NCBI RefSeq assembly: GCF_003663885.1
Contig: NZ_RCCE01000007.1
Location: 1-64,000, forward strand
DNA: 64,000 nucleotides
Reading direction: 5' to 3'
Source: Litoreibacter meonggei
GTDB taxonomy: Bacteria; Pseudomonadota; Alphaproteobacteria; Rhodobacterales; Rhodobacteraceae
The first letter of the stretch is position 1. The number at the start of each line of letters is the position of its first letter. This document shows, one piece after another, positions 7,685 to 16,133 of the stretch. The notes beneath the pieces are model-generated. The model made no database searches. It saw nothing but the letters and a program-made list of their open reading frames with translations, and was not told the origin of the DNA. A program made the position numbers and the translations under genes.

Positions 7685-10195
7685 CTATTCTGCTGGCTGC
7701 GTTGTGAGTTTCGTTGCGGGTTGCTGGGGCGCGTCACCTTCTGCCATCGTCGGTTTGATACGGCGCAGACGAAGCGCATTGCTCAGAACCGATACCGAAG
7801 ACAGCGCCATGGCCCCGGCGGCAAAGATGGGTGACAACAGCAGCCCAAAGGCGGGATAGAGTGCGCCCGCTGCGACCGGAATCAACGCCACATTGTATCC
7901 AAAGGCCCATATGAGGTTCTGCCGGATGTTGCGCATGGTCGTGCGAGCCACTTCAATGGCGTTCACCACGCCGCGCAAATCCCCGGACATCAACACCACG
8001 TCGGCACTTTCAATGGCCACATCCGTGCCGGTTCCGATGGCGATGCCGACATCGGCATGGGCCAGCGCTGGTGCGTCGTTGATGCCATCGCCGACAAAGG
8101 CGATCTTGCGATTGCCCTGCTTCAGTTCCTGGAGCGCTGCAACTTTTCCATCTGGCAGCACCCCGGCCACAACGTGGTCGATCCCGACCTCGCGGGCAAT
8201 CGCGTCTGCTGTGGCCTTCTTGTCGCCAGTGATCATGGCGACTTTGATCCCGCGATCATGCAGGGCACGGATGACATCGGCGCTGGACGATTTCACCGGG
8301 TCAGAAACAGCAATCACTGCCGCAAGGGATCCATCAACGGCGGCAAAGAGCGCGGTACGTCCCTTGTCAGCCAATGCCCGTTCCCGATCTTCCAACGGGC
8401 CAATGTCGATGCCCCGTTGCGCCATGAAGCGATCGGCGCCAACAAGTACTTTGCGGCCCTGGACCAGAGCTTCGACGCCGTAGCCCGTCACGGAACGGAA
8501 CTCTGTAGCATCCGGCCAGGACACGCCTTCGTTTTCCGCAGACTGCACAATGGCTTCGGCCACGGGATGCTCGGATTGCGCTTCGACAGATGCGATGAGG
8601 GCGAGTGTCTCTGCACGATCAAAGCCATCAGTCGTAATGAGATCGGTCAGGCTTGGCTGACCTTGTGTGACGGTTCCCGTCTTGTCGAGCGCAACAATAT
8701 CAACTTCATCCAGATGTTGCAGCGCATCCCCTTTGCGGAAGAAAACCCCCATTTCGGCCGCGCGGCCCGTGCCCACCATGATTGAGGTGGGCGTGGCCAA
8801 TCCCATGGCACAAGGGCACGCAATGATCAAAACAGACACGCCTGCGACCAGGGCAAAGGTCAGGGCCGGATCAGGACCAACCAGAAGCCAGACAGCCACG
8901 GTCACGAGCGCCAGAACCAGAACGGCCGGTACGAACCACATGGTGACACGATCGACAAGCCCCTGGATCGGCAGCTTCGCGCCCTGCGCTTCTTCCACCA
9001 TACGAATGATCTGGGCGAGCGTGGTATCGGCCCCGACCCGAGTGGCCGCGATGGTCAGGCTACCGGTGCCGTTCACGGTGCCGCCGGTCACTGGATTGCC
9101 CGCCGTTTTCGGAACGGCAAGGGGTTCGCCAGTGATCATGCTTTCATCGACATTGCTTGACCCGTCTGTCACGTCGCCATCGACGGGCACCCTTTCACCG
9201 GGACGCACTAGGACCAGATCCCCGATCCGAAGTGCCTCGATCTCGACCTCGCTGGCCTGTCCGTTGCGCAGAACCCGCGCCGTCCTTGCCTGCAAGCCCA
9301 AAAGCGCCTGTATGGCGGCACCGGTCTTACCCTTTGCGCGGGCTTCCAGAAAGCGCCCCAGCAGGATAAGCACGACAATGACCGCAGCCGCTTCGAAATA
9401 AACGGCTCGAACGCCGTCGGGCAGCAGGTCGGGCAAAAACGTCGCCACGACTGAATAGCTCCATGCCGCACCTGTGCCGAGTGCGACAAGGCTGTTCATA
9501 TCCGGAACACGTCTGAGCAGCGCCGGAATGCCTTTTGCAAAAAAGCCCCAACCCGGTCCAAACAGAACCACCGTCGCAAGCGCGAACTGGATCAACCAAG
9601 AAGTCTGGATGCCGATTGTACGCTCAATCAACTCCTCAAAGCCCGGGATCGTGTGTTTGCCCATTTCCAGAATGAACACCGGAACGGTCAGAATAGCGGC
9701 AAACACGACGCGGCGCGCCAGGACCTTTGCCTCGTCGGCCTTGCGTTCTGATCGGCTGACCTGCGCATCTGTATCTGCAACTTCGGCAGGGTATCCTGCA
9801 GCCGTGCTAGACTCGGCGATTTCTTTAGGTGTGATGACATCTGGCAGATAGCTGACAGCCGCCGTTTCGGCAGCGAGATTGACCGCCACGTCTAAAATAC
9901 CCGGCGCGGCCTTTAGGGCCTGTTCAACCTGACCCACACAGGATGCGCAGGACATCGCCCCCACATTCAACGTGACCCGGGCCGTTCTGGCCGGATAGCC
10001 AGCAGCTGACAGGGCCTCGATTGCGGCACCTGTGGCAGCAGGAAAATCACTTTGGAACCGCACCGTCTCCTTGGCAAGGTTCACGCTTGCGCCCGAAACA
10101 CCAGGCACATCATTCAGGGCATTTTCGACCCGTCCGACACATGACGCACAGCTCATGCCGGTGATTGAAAGCTGTATGGAACTGGAACCTGTCAT
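7685..10195 (-). CDS. copA: Cu(I)-exporting P1B-type ATPase CopA
   Basis: Exports cytoplasmic Cu(I) to the periplasm. Two N-terminal heavy-metal domains carry GMSCASC and AMSCASC, followed by the PIB-1 signature: CPC in TM6, DKTGTVTQ phosphorylation site, [16 protein letters not shown], and the late-TM YN...MALSS elements that define copper specificity. The length, about 836 aa, is normal. The ATG at 10195 has an AGAGGA ribosome site and lies about 20 bases after the expected start of a CueR-type promoter; the upstream GTG at 10213 would overlap the promoter. Downstream, after ten bases, is cueR. A second, unlike copper ATPase is at 32164. Confidence 0.95.
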   Translation of the reverse strand: MTGSSSIQLSITGMSCASCVGRVENALNDVPGVSGASVNLAKETVRFQSDFPAATGAAIEALSAAGYPARTARVTLNVGAMSCASCVGQVEQALKAAPGILDVAVNLAAETAAVSYLPDVITPKEIAESSTAAGYPAEVADTDAQVSRSERKADEAKVLARRVVFAAILTVPVFILEMGKHTIPGFEELIERTIGIQTSWLIQFALATVVLFGPGWGFFAKGIPALLRRVPDMNSLVALGTGAAWSYSVVATFLPDLLPDGVRAVYFEAAAVIVVLILLGRFLEARAKGKTGAAIQALLGLQARTARVLRNGQASEVEIEALRIGDLVLVRPGERVPVDGDVTDGSSNVDESMITGEPLAVPKTAGNPVTGGTVNGTGSLTIAATRVGADTTLAQIIRMVEEAQGAKLPIQGLVDRVTMWFVPAVLVLALVTVAVWLLVGPDPALTFALVAGVSVLIIACPCAMGLATPTSIMVGTGRAAEMGVFFRKGDALQHLDEVDIVALDKTGTVTQGQPSLTDLITTDGFDRAETLALIASVEAQSEHPVAEAIVQSAENEGVSWPDATEFRSVTGYGVEALVQGRKVLVGADRFMAQRGIDIGPLEDRERALADKGRTALFAAVDGSLAAVIAVSDPVKSSSADVIRALHDRGIKVAMITGDKKATADAIAREVGIDHVVAGVLPDGKVAALQELKQGNRKIAFVGDGINDAPALAHADVGIAIGTGTDVAIESADVVLMSGDLRGVVNAIEVARTTMRNIRQNLIWAFGYNVALIPVAAGALYPAFGLLLSPIFAAGAMALSSVSVLSNALRLRRIKPTMAEGDAPQQPATKLTTQPAE

Positions 10196-10222
10196 CAAAG
10201 CATCCTCTACCAAGTCGCTTTC

Positions 10223-10253
10223 AATCTAAAGCTTCCAGTTGCGGGAAGCTCAA
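10223..10253 (-). promoter_or_regulatory. CueR-type promoter of copA
   Basis: -35 TTGAGC, 19-bp spacer holding GCTTCC...GGAAGC dyad, -10 TAGATT. The over-long spacer with a dyad in it is the hallmark of MerR-family activated promoters. Transcription would start near 10216, just ahead of the copA ribosome site. Confidence 0.8.
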
Positions 10254-10288
10254 GAGGGAAACTGAATTTTTTTGCGGTCAAAAGTGTC

Positions 10289-10319
10289 TTGACCTTCCCG
10301 CCAGTGGAATCAGCAACAG
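10289..10319 (+). promoter_or_regulatory. CueR-type promoter of copZ
   Basis: -35 TTGACC, spacer with CTTCC...TGGAA dyad, weak -10 CAACAG at 19 bp (AACAGT at 20 bp). It is oriented towards the CopZ gene and lies back to back with the copA promoter, 35 bp apart. Confidence 0.72.
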
Positions 10320-10347
10320 TCAGGTCGCGTTGCAAATGGAGACCCTC

Positions 10348-10542
10348 ATGATTTTTTCCGTCCCGAAAATGACCTGTGAACACTGCACATCCGCCATCGA
10401 AAGCGGTATCAAGGCGAAAGACCCATCGGGCGTCATTGCGACCGATCTGGACCATTGCCTCGTCACTGTCCAAAGCACATTGGAACAAGCCGCCGTGCGG
10501 CAAGCCATCGTTGACGCAGGCTACGACGCTTCAGCCGCGTAG
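10348..10542 (+). CDS. copZ: Copper chaperone CopZ (heavy-metal-associated domain)
   Basis: A 64-residue single HMA domain, ferredoxin-like beta-alpha-beta fold, with the Cu(I)-binding motif MTCEHC at the first loop. Such proteins carry cytoplasmic Cu(I) to CopA or to CueR. The ATG at 10348 is preceded by GGAG at good spacing; an ATG 12 bases upstream is also in frame but would leave almost no leader from the CueR-type promoter. Divergent from copA and convergent with a DsbA gene whose stop lies eight bases beyond. Confidence 0.9.
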   Translation: MIFSVPKMTCEHCTSAIESGIKAKDPSGVIATDLDHCLVTVQSTLEQAAVRQAIVDAGYDASAA

Positions 10543-10550
10543 GCTTGTCC

Positions 10551-11270
10551 TTATTCGGCGGCCCGGGCCTGATCGACAAGTTCAATCATCTGGTCCGCCT
10601 GAATCAGACCCGGCGCAAGACTGTCGCCGATCACGAATGAAGGTGTGCCACTGAACCCCAGCGACTGCGCAAGCCGCATGGAAGTTTGAATGTGCTCTTC
10701 AATTTCCGGTGCGGTCATGTCGCGACGCAGCTGTGCAACATCGAGGCCGATGTCTTCCGCAACGCGAATAATCGTGGCTTCCTCAGCGCGTTGCTTTAAC
10801 TGCATCATCGCCCAGTGGAATTCTTCATACTTGCCCTGATTGCGCGAAGCCAATGCCGCGCGGGCGGCAAACACCGAACCCTCCCCCAAAATCGGCCACT
10901 CTCGATACACGACCCTGACGTTGGGATCGGCGGCAAGCAGTGCCTCCATTTCAGGTTTGACCCTACGGCAATATGGGCAGTTGTAATCGAAGAATTCCAC
11001 AACCGTGACATCGCCCTCCGGATTGCCCAGAACAGGTGCGTTTGGATCATTTTCAAGCGTGGCTTTTTCAGTATCGAGAACCTCCGCTGCGGCTTGCGCC
11101 TGCAAAGCTTGTTGCTGCTCTTCGAACAATTGGGCGGCCTCGAATACAATGCCCGGATTTTCGCGGATGGCTTCCAGCACAAGTTCCTTGATCCGGTTTT
11201 CGTCAAGGCCGTCTGCCATCGCAGCTATGGGAAGCATCACAAGTGCAGCGGTGGCTAAAAATCTCTTCAT
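10551..11270 (-). CDS. DsbA-family thiol-disulfide protein (Com1/ScsC-like)
   Basis: Periplasmic thioredoxin-fold protein, 239 aa. Signal peptide (MKRFLATAALVMLPIAAMA), an N-terminal helical extension rich in Gln and Ala (about 25-70) of the kind that drives trimerisation in ScsC/Com1 proteins, then a DsbA core with CPYC (Cys98, Cys101) and cis-Pro loop FSGTPSFVIG. It is the last gene of a seven-gene operon; its start overlaps the preceding cytochrome stop by one base. In copper loci such proteins can act with a DsbD/ScsB reductase as isomerases or copper-binding thiol proteins; the role here is inferred. Confidence 0.87.
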   Translation of the reverse strand: MKRFLATAALVMLPIAAMADGLDENRIKELVLEAIRENPGIVFEAAQLFEEQQQALQAQAAAEVLDTEKATLENDPNAPVLGNPEGDVTVVEFFDYNCPYCRRVKPEMEALLAADPNVRVVYREWPILGEGSVFAARAALASRNQGKYEEFHWAMMQLKQRAEEATIIRVAEDIGLDVAQLRRDMTAPEIEEHIQTSMRLAQSLGFSGTPSFVIGDSLAPGLIQADQMIELVDQARAAE

Positions 11271-11764
11271 TACCCGTCTCCTTTTGACGCTATGTCCTGT
11301 GCCGTTCGATCGGCCTGCGCGGCGCGTTCACGCTCCGGCCAGATTGATTTGATGTATGCGAGGATGTTCCAGATGTCCTCGTCGCTCAGTTGTTCGCCGA
11401 AACCCGGCATGCCGCTGTTGAATTCAATGCCTTGCGCGGCGAGCGTCGCCTGGCCCCCTTGCTTGGTGTAGGTAAAAAGCATGCTGTCAGGATGATGCCA
11501 TGTATGTCCGGTCGCGTCGTGCGGAGGAGCTGGCAGGCTTCCATCTTCGCGCGGCGTGCGCCAGTCTTCCTCGCCCTCTAGGTTTGCACCATGGCACGCG
11601 GCGCAGTTTTCCGCGTAAAGGATCTCACCTGCGGCTATGTCGACCGGGCCGGCGCTCGCGGAGTTTGACGAAAGGGGCGCGTCGCCGATTTCAGTCCAAA
11701 GGAAGGCCGCAACCGCCGCGACACCCGCAAGTCCAAGCCCGAGATATGCAGATCGGGTCATCAT
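11270..11764 (-). CDS. Membrane-anchored mono-heme cytochrome c
   Basis: 164 residues with an uncleaved or cleaved N-terminal hydrophobic segment (SAYLGLGLAGVAAVAAFLW) and one c-type heme site CAACH at about 54-58; the distal ligand is probably the Met in GMPGFGEQL. It resembles class I cytochromes of the type found beside copper oxidases. The start is the ATG overlapping the multicopper oxidase stop (ATGA), so the two are translationally coupled. It may pass electrons from the oxidase module to the respiratory chain, but the acceptor is unknown. Confidence 0.86.
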   Translation of the reverse strand: MMTRSAYLGLGLAGVAAVAAFLWTEIGDAPLSSNSASAGPVDIAAGEILYAENCAACHGANLEGEEDWRTPREDGSLPAPPHDATGHTWHHPDSMLFTYTKQGGQATLAAQGIEFNSGMPGFGEQLSDEDIWNILAYIKSIWPERERAAQADRTAQDIASKGDG

Positions 11765-13149
11765 CCAACAACGATCTTGGTCATCATGCCCGAGGCCGCA
11801 TGTGACAACATATGGCAATGCAGCAGCCACTGGCCAGGATTGTCCGCCACGAACGCGACTTCACGCGTCTCTCCGCGTTCAAGGAGCGTGGTATCACGTA
11901 GTGGTCCGAGCGTGCCATCCTCTGCCACTTCATGAAAGTGCATACCATGCAGGTGCATGGCATGTGGGAAAACCGTATCGTTCACCATCTTCAAACGCAC
12001 ATTCTGCCCTCGGTCCAATCGCGCGAAAGGTTCGCCGTCGATACCGTCAACCTTCCCGTTGAACGACCAGAAATACCCGGCTTGAACAAGCTCGCCCATC
12101 GGCTTGATTTCCCCACCAAGAGACGCGGAACTCAAACGGCCCATCGCGCCCCCTTCCATACTCAGACTGAGCGTTGTGGCGTCCTGCAGATCAACCATTG
12201 CGTGGTCATTCGGAGGCAGGGCCGCGGGCGCATCCCTGCGGTTTACGGTGCCACCTTCCTCGACCTCGAAAGCGACCTGGCTAAAAGTCTCTTCGCGACC
12301 AACCTGAACGATATGGGCCGTTTCTCCGACGTTTGCCGCTACATCGACGATCAGGTCAATACGTTGGGCCGGTGCAAGGGTCATGGTGTCAGTTACCTTC
12401 AACGGTGCAGTCAACGGCATCCCATCAAGGGCGACCAACCACCCGTCGAGTCCATCCAAGCCCAACTGGAAATTGCGCGCGTTGGAGGCATTGACGAGCC
12501 GCAGACGCAGGCGTTCATTCCTGCGCGCAGACAAAGCGAGATTAAAAGTCCCGTTGGTCGTAATCAGGTTTCCGAGCCTTCCCGCGTGGCTGAGATCACG
12601 AGGCGCACCAAAGTCATTCTGGATCTGGGCGGTTTCGGGATTGATGCGCCAATCATCAAGTATCAAAACCTCCTCCCGATCAATATCGAGGGCCTCCGCT
12701 TCTTCAACGATCAGGGCGCCATAGAGTCCCCTGGCCACCTGTTCCAACGAACGGTTATGCGCGTGATACCAGTAGGTGCCAGCGTCCGGGACAAAAAAGT
12801 CATAGTCGAAGGCATCCCCTGGCTGGACGGCATCCTGCGTCAGGCCCGAAACGCCATCCATGGCGTTGTCGATCCGGATTCCGTGCCAGTGCGTTGAAGT
12901 TCCTTGGGAAAACCGATTGACCAATCTGCGCTGCACCCGACCACCTTGGGCGACACGGATTTCCGGGCCCGGTGAACTCCCGTCAAAGCACCAAAGCGAA
13001 GTTTTGCCATAGTCACCAGGCAGCAACTGCACGTCGCTCTCTTGTGCAATCAGGTTGGTTGGCGGTGAATTGGCGAAACCAGCAGAGGCTGACATCCCGG
13101 CAAATGCGCTGGATGTGGCGAGAAACTGGCGTCGATTGAGCGTGATCAT
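11761..13149 (-). CDS. Multicopper oxidase (CueO/CopA-like), Tat-exported
   Basis: Laccase-family oxidase of 462 aa that probably oxidises periplasmic Cu(I). An RRQF twin-arginine leader (residues 6-9) precedes three cupredoxin domains with the four copper-ligand motifs: THWHG, YWYHAHN, HAMHLHGMHF and HCHMLSH. The type-1 site ends with Met (GMM). It is embedded in an operon with three c-type cytochromes, so its electrons might go to a cytochrome instead of, or as well as, oxygen. A second, different oxidase is encoded at 29122. Confidence 0.93.
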   Translation of the reverse strand: MITLNRRQFLATSSAFAGMSASAGFANSPPTNLIAQESDVQLLPGDYGKTSLWCFDGSSPGPEIRVAQGGRVQRRLVNRFSQGTSTHWHGIRIDNAMDGVSGLTQDAVQPGDAFDYDFFVPDAGTYWYHAHNRSLEQVARGLYGALIVEEAEALDIDREEVLILDDWRINPETAQIQNDFGAPRDLSHAGRLGNLITTNGTFNLALSARRNERLRLRLVNASNARNFQLGLDGLDGWLVALDGMPLTAPLKVTDTMTLAPAQRIDLIVDVAANVGETAHIVQVGREETFSQVAFEVEEGGTVNRRDAPAALPPNDHAMVDLQDATTLSLSMEGGAMGRLSSASLGGEIKPMGELVQAGYFWSFNGKVDGIDGEPFARLDRGQNVRLKMVNDTVFPHAMHLHGMHFHEVAEDGTLGPLRDTTLLERGETREVAFVADNPGQWLLHCHMLSHAASGMMTKIVVG

Positions 13150-13165
13150 CTGTTGATTTCCAGTG

Positions 13166-14056
13166 CTATATATCGTTGTCCATAAGGTAGGTGGCCATCG
13201 CGGTCAGGTCTGCATCGCTTAGGAAGCTCGTTCCATAGCGTACAACTTCGGCCATTGATCCTCCAAAGACATCACCCGAAGGCGTGATGCCAGATCGCAA
13301 TGCATAAGCCAGATCGTCTACTGTCCAACCTTCTGACAAAAGATCGCCGGAACGGATCGATGGGGCCTTGCCGCCTCCAGGCAGGGCATCGTTGCCCGAA
13401 AACCGTTCAGCCACAATGCGTGCACCTACAACGTTCCGCGTCGTATGACAGGCAGAGCAATGTGCGGCACCGTTAACCAGCAGCTTGCCCCGGTTCCAGA
13501 CGTCGCTTTTGTCGGCTTCGGGTGCCGTAAAGGGTTCCGTCAAAAACGCCGCTCTCCAAAGCTTCATCCCCCATCGTTGATCGAACGGAAAAGGGACGTC
13601 GTGGGCCGGCGCTGGCACGTTCACGGCTGGCACGGTCTGGAATGCGGCCCACAGGTCAGCAATGTCCTGATCCGTGAAATTTGCATAAAACGGATACGTG
13701 AAGGTCGGATAATAGGGATCGCCGTCAGGAGAGATACCCTGCCTCACTGCTTTTGCGAAGTCTGCCACGGTCCAGTTTCCCATTCCATGTTCCGCGTCGG
13801 TTGTAAGATTTGGCGGGTAAAAGGTGCCAAAGTCTGTCTTGAGAGGGGCACCCCCGGCCAGCGGGGCACCTCCGGATTCAAAGTGTGTGTGGCACGCGAT
13901 ACAACCGCTGGCCCGTGCCAAATACGATCCCCGTTCAACATCCCCGGCCAGACTTATCTCTGTCTCGGATGCTCCGATCGGCCAGGCTATCGTTGCCGCG
14001 ACAACTCCGATCCCACCGACGCACCCCGCGCCAATAATCCAATGCCACCAGCGCAT
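13166..14056 (-). CDS. Di-heme cytochrome c
   Basis: 296 aa with an N-terminal membrane anchor (MRWWHWIIGAGCVGGIG) and two c-type heme sites, CIACH and CSACH, each in its own cytochrome-c fold of about 120 residues. It resembles the cytochrome subunits of alcohol or aldehyde dehydrogenases (for example gluconate dehydrogenase subunit III), here without a dehydrogenase. The start at ATG 14056 lies four bases after the previous stop. In this operon it may connect the multicopper oxidase or cytochrome c' with the quinone pool or terminal oxidases; this is inference. Confidence 0.87.
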   Translation of the reverse strand: MRWWHWIIGAGCVGGIGVVAATIAWPIGASETEISLAGDVERGSYLARASGCIACHTHFESGGAPLAGGAPLKTDFGTFYPPNLTTDAEHGMGNWTVADFAKAVRQGISPDGDPYYPTFTYPFYANFTDQDIADLWAAFQTVPAVNVPAPAHDVPFPFDQRWGMKLWRAAFLTEPFTAPEADKSDVWNRGKLLVNGAAHCSACHTTRNVVGARIVAERFSGNDALPGGGKAPSIRSGDLLSEGWTVDDLAYALRSGITPSGDVFGGSMAEVVRYGTSFLSDADLTAMATYLMDNDI

Positions 14057-14060
14057 TTGC

Positions 14061-14651
14061 TTACTCGTCTTCTTTGCGGAATTTCTGATGACAGGCCGAA
14101 CATGTCTGAGCAACCATTGTGAACGCCGCGTCTGCGGGCATGTTGGCAAACATCTCGCCCGTCATGACCTGGTTCGATCCCATCATACCTCCACCCATCA
14201 TGGAGGCAGCGCCACCGCCCATCATCCCGCCGGTTGTGCCGCCCATCATTGATCCACTGTCGTTGCTTTGTGCTGTGGCCAGCCCATTACCTGCGCTTAA
14301 CTTCAATCCTTCTGCGGCTGTTTTCAGGTCTTCCGCGAGGGCCGCGAACTGTTCGCTGTCTTCCCACACTGACGGCAACGCTTTGGACACGCCCCCACCC
14401 GACCCCTCGGGAAACAGCCGTGCCATCTGTTCACCCGAATGCCCGACCATTGCGTCTGCCTCACGACGTACCAGATCGGCATCGTATGGAACTTGACCCC
14501 GCATCATCGGGATGAGTGTCTTGATGGATTCTCCCATCGCAGACATGCCTTGCATGCGCTCGAGGACAACACCCGTTGCCCCAGTATGCGCCCAAGCCGC
14601 GACGCCGATCGTCGCAATGACCGTGGATGTGATCCAAACCTTTATTCGCAT
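14061..14651 (-). CDS. Cytochrome c'-like protein with Met/Gly-rich insert
   Basis: Four-helix cytochrome c'/c556-type protein, 196 aa, signal peptide (MRIKVWITSTVIATIGVAA), heme site CSACH at the very C-terminus (CSACHQKFRKE). It is distinguished by an insertion of about 24 residues made of repeated MMGG units (around residues 132-155). Met-rich runs of this sort bind Cu(I) in CopA, CusF-like and PcoC proteins, so the protein may be both electron carrier and copper sink. The ATG at 14651 is preferred over an extension to 14708, which has no signal sequence at its front. Confidence 0.83.
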   Translation of the reverse strand: MRIKVWITSTVIATIGVAAWAHTGATGVVLERMQGMSAMGESIKTLIPMMRGQVPYDADLVRREADAMVGHSGEQMARLFPEGSGGGVSKALPSVWEDSEQFAALAEDLKTAAEGLKLSAGNGLATAQSNDSGSMMGGTTGGMMGGGAASMMGGGMMGSNQVMTGEMFANMPADAAFTMVAQTCSACHQKFRKEDE

Positions 14652-14664
14652 TTCCAGCACTCCA

Positions 14665-14822
14665 TTAGTTGATCCCGTTTGCACGCTGCAGTTCCCGCAC
14701 ATATTCAACAGCCATTTTCACGCCGCTGTTTATGAAGCTTTCGACCGGCTGCAACTGCTGCCAGATCACAGGCGCCCCCCGACAACCAGGACCGCCGCGA
14801 TGAAAATGCCGGATCTCGCCAT
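14665..14822 (-). pseudogene. Small membrane-anchored protein, frameshifted at a G run
   Basis: The ATG at 14820-14822 overlaps the transpeptidase stop (TGATG), so it is translationally coupled. Reading gives MARSGIFIAAVLVVGG, then a stop two codons later. Adding one G to the six-G run (about 14773-14778) restores a 52-residue protein continuing APVIWQQLQPVESFINSG to a stop at 14665. This looks like a single gene with one frameshift: a sequencing error, a fresh mutation, or a programmed slip. No family recognised. Confidence 0.55.
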
Positions 14823-15388
14823 CAGATTAGCTTGACTTGAGTGCCAACTGGCGTCCGGTCATACACTTCGATGATTTGTTCGTTAAACAGACCAATGCAG
14901 CCGTTTGATGAGCGCCGCCCGATCTTGCGTGTATCGTTTGTCCCGTGGATTCTGTAATACTGCCATGTCAAATGCATGGCCCGGATGCCCAAAGGGTTTT
15001 CCGGTCCGGGGGGCACATAGGATGGCAGAGTGGGGTCTCTTTCAAGCATGGACGGTGTTGGCGCCCAGTCCGGCTCTGGATCCTTGAAGATGATTTCGGT
15101 GTATCCGCGCCGCGTTAGCTCGTCTGTCATCGGCACGGACGTTGGATAGATACGCATTTCGCCGTCTGCGGTCCAATGTTGCAGAACACGTGAAACCGTA
15201 TCCGAAATAATGATGCCATTTCCGAGCCGATCAAAGTGATCCTGCCAAGCATGCGTTCGGAACGAAGACATGTTGCGCCGAACCGGAGCTTGTTCTTGCG
15301 CGCCTAGAATAGAAGGCGCTGCGAATGCTGCCGCCCCTACCCCGGTAGAGAATGCGCGACGTGTCAAAACTGTTTGTTTGCGGGTCAT
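14822..15388 (-). CDS. L,D-transpeptidase (YkuD), copy 1
   Basis: Periplasmic enzyme forming meso-DAP cross-links or attaching proteins to peptidoglycan. Tat-like leader (TRRAF) and signal cleavage near ILGA, then a YkuD domain with His148 (HGT) and catalytic Cys164 in SSNGCIG. The usual Arg two residues after the Cys is Gly here, also in copy 3, to which this protein is closely similar throughout. It is first in the cytochrome/oxidase operon, with a phased TGTNNC box upstream. Copper is reported to inhibit E. coli L,D-transpeptidases through this Cys, which could explain the placement. Confidence 0.9.
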   Translation of the reverse strand: MTRKQTVLTRRAFSTGVGAAAFAAPSILGAQEQAPVRRNMSSFRTHAWQDHFDRLGNGIIISDTVSRVLQHWTADGEMRIYPTSVPMTDELTRRGYTEIIFKDPEPDWAPTPSMLERDPTLPSYVPPGPENPLGIRAMHLTWQYYRIHGTNDTRKIGRRSSNGCIGLFNEQIIEVYDRTPVGTQVKLI

Positions 15389-15474
15389 GGGACCAACCTC
15401 GATTAGGGTACCTGCTTCCTTGTTAGATTACCCAATCGCATGGTTTCCCTGAATAGCTGGGCGGTTGGTTTTTT

Positions 15475-15490
15475 GTAACTATATGTATCG
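15475..15490 (+). promoter_or_regulatory. Candidate response-regulator box, cytochrome/oxidase operon
   Basis: TGTAAC TATA TGTATC, half-sites 10 bp apart, in the gap between two minus-strand operons and about 90 bp upstream of the first L,D-transpeptidase. It has the same spacing as the sites at 4217, 18338, 27944 and 27969. Confidence 0.5.
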
Positions 15491-15522
15491 CTATCAAGGC
15501 TCTGTGAGCGTTTTTGCTATTC

Positions 15523-16116
15523 TCACGTGGCGAAAGGTTTGAGCACAACACGCGTCTGGATCGGGACTTGCTCGTATAACTCGACAATTTGGTTGTTCGT
15601 AAGCCTCGCGCAACCGTTCGAGACGCGTCGACCGATCGTCTTCGGGTCCGTGGTTCCGTGAATCCTTAGGTATGTGTCTCCTCGACCCGGTTGAAAGAGG
15701 TACAACGCTCTTGCACCCAGTGGATTTTTTAGTCCCCCAGGAACACCGCCGGCAAAACGAAGATATCGGCCCGGCTCTCTGCTTATCATTGCAGGTGTCG
15801 GCGTCCAGCGCGGCCACTTTTGCTTGCGCGCGACATAGAACTCGCCGGATTCATAGAGGCCTTCCCTGCCAATTCCGACCGTGTACCTGACCGCCCGATG
15901 GTTCGGCAAAGTCCAAAACAACGCGAACTGGTTCGGATCGACATGTATTTCTCCCGGCTTCCCTGCCTCGGAATACTCAACTTCGCGCGGCAAATGCTCA
16001 GGAGGCACGACAGATGGTCCGATGCGGCGATCATGCTCTGCGTCACTATGAGCAAATGCTGTTTTTCCGCACACGGAAAGAGCAATAACAGACGTCAGAA
16101 AATGTCTTCGTTTCAT
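15523..16116 (-). CDS. L,D-transpeptidase (YkuD), copy 2
   Basis: 197-residue exported transpeptidase with signal peptide (MKRRHFLTSVIALSVCGKTAFA), YkuD domain from about 55, His153 in RIHGT and Cys169 in VSNGCARL, so it keeps the canonical Arg after the Cys. It belongs to the ErfK/YbiS-like group by its NHRAVRYTVGIGREGLYESG stretch and differs clearly from copies 1 and 3. It follows the sensor kinase gene by only 17 bases on the same strand, so it appears to be part of the two-component operon itself. Confidence 0.92.
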   Translation of the reverse strand: MKRRHFLTSVIALSVCGKTAFAHSDAEHDRRIGPSVVPPEHLPREVEYSEAGKPGEIHVDPNQFALFWTLPNHRAVRYTVGIGREGLYESGEFYVARKQKWPRWTPTPAMISREPGRYLRFAGGVPGGLKNPLGARALYLFQPGRGDTYLRIHGTTDPKTIGRRVSNGCARLTNNQIVELYEQVPIQTRVVLKPFAT

Positions 16117-16133
16117 ATACGTACCTTGGGAAA

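Noticed and set aside
8057-9401. Plus-strand frames of about 240 codons inside copA
   Set aside because: Antisense shadows of a well-supported P-type ATPase.
11932-12897. Plus-strand frame of 321 codons
   Set aside because: Antisense to the multicopper oxidase, whose copper motifs are all present on the other strand.
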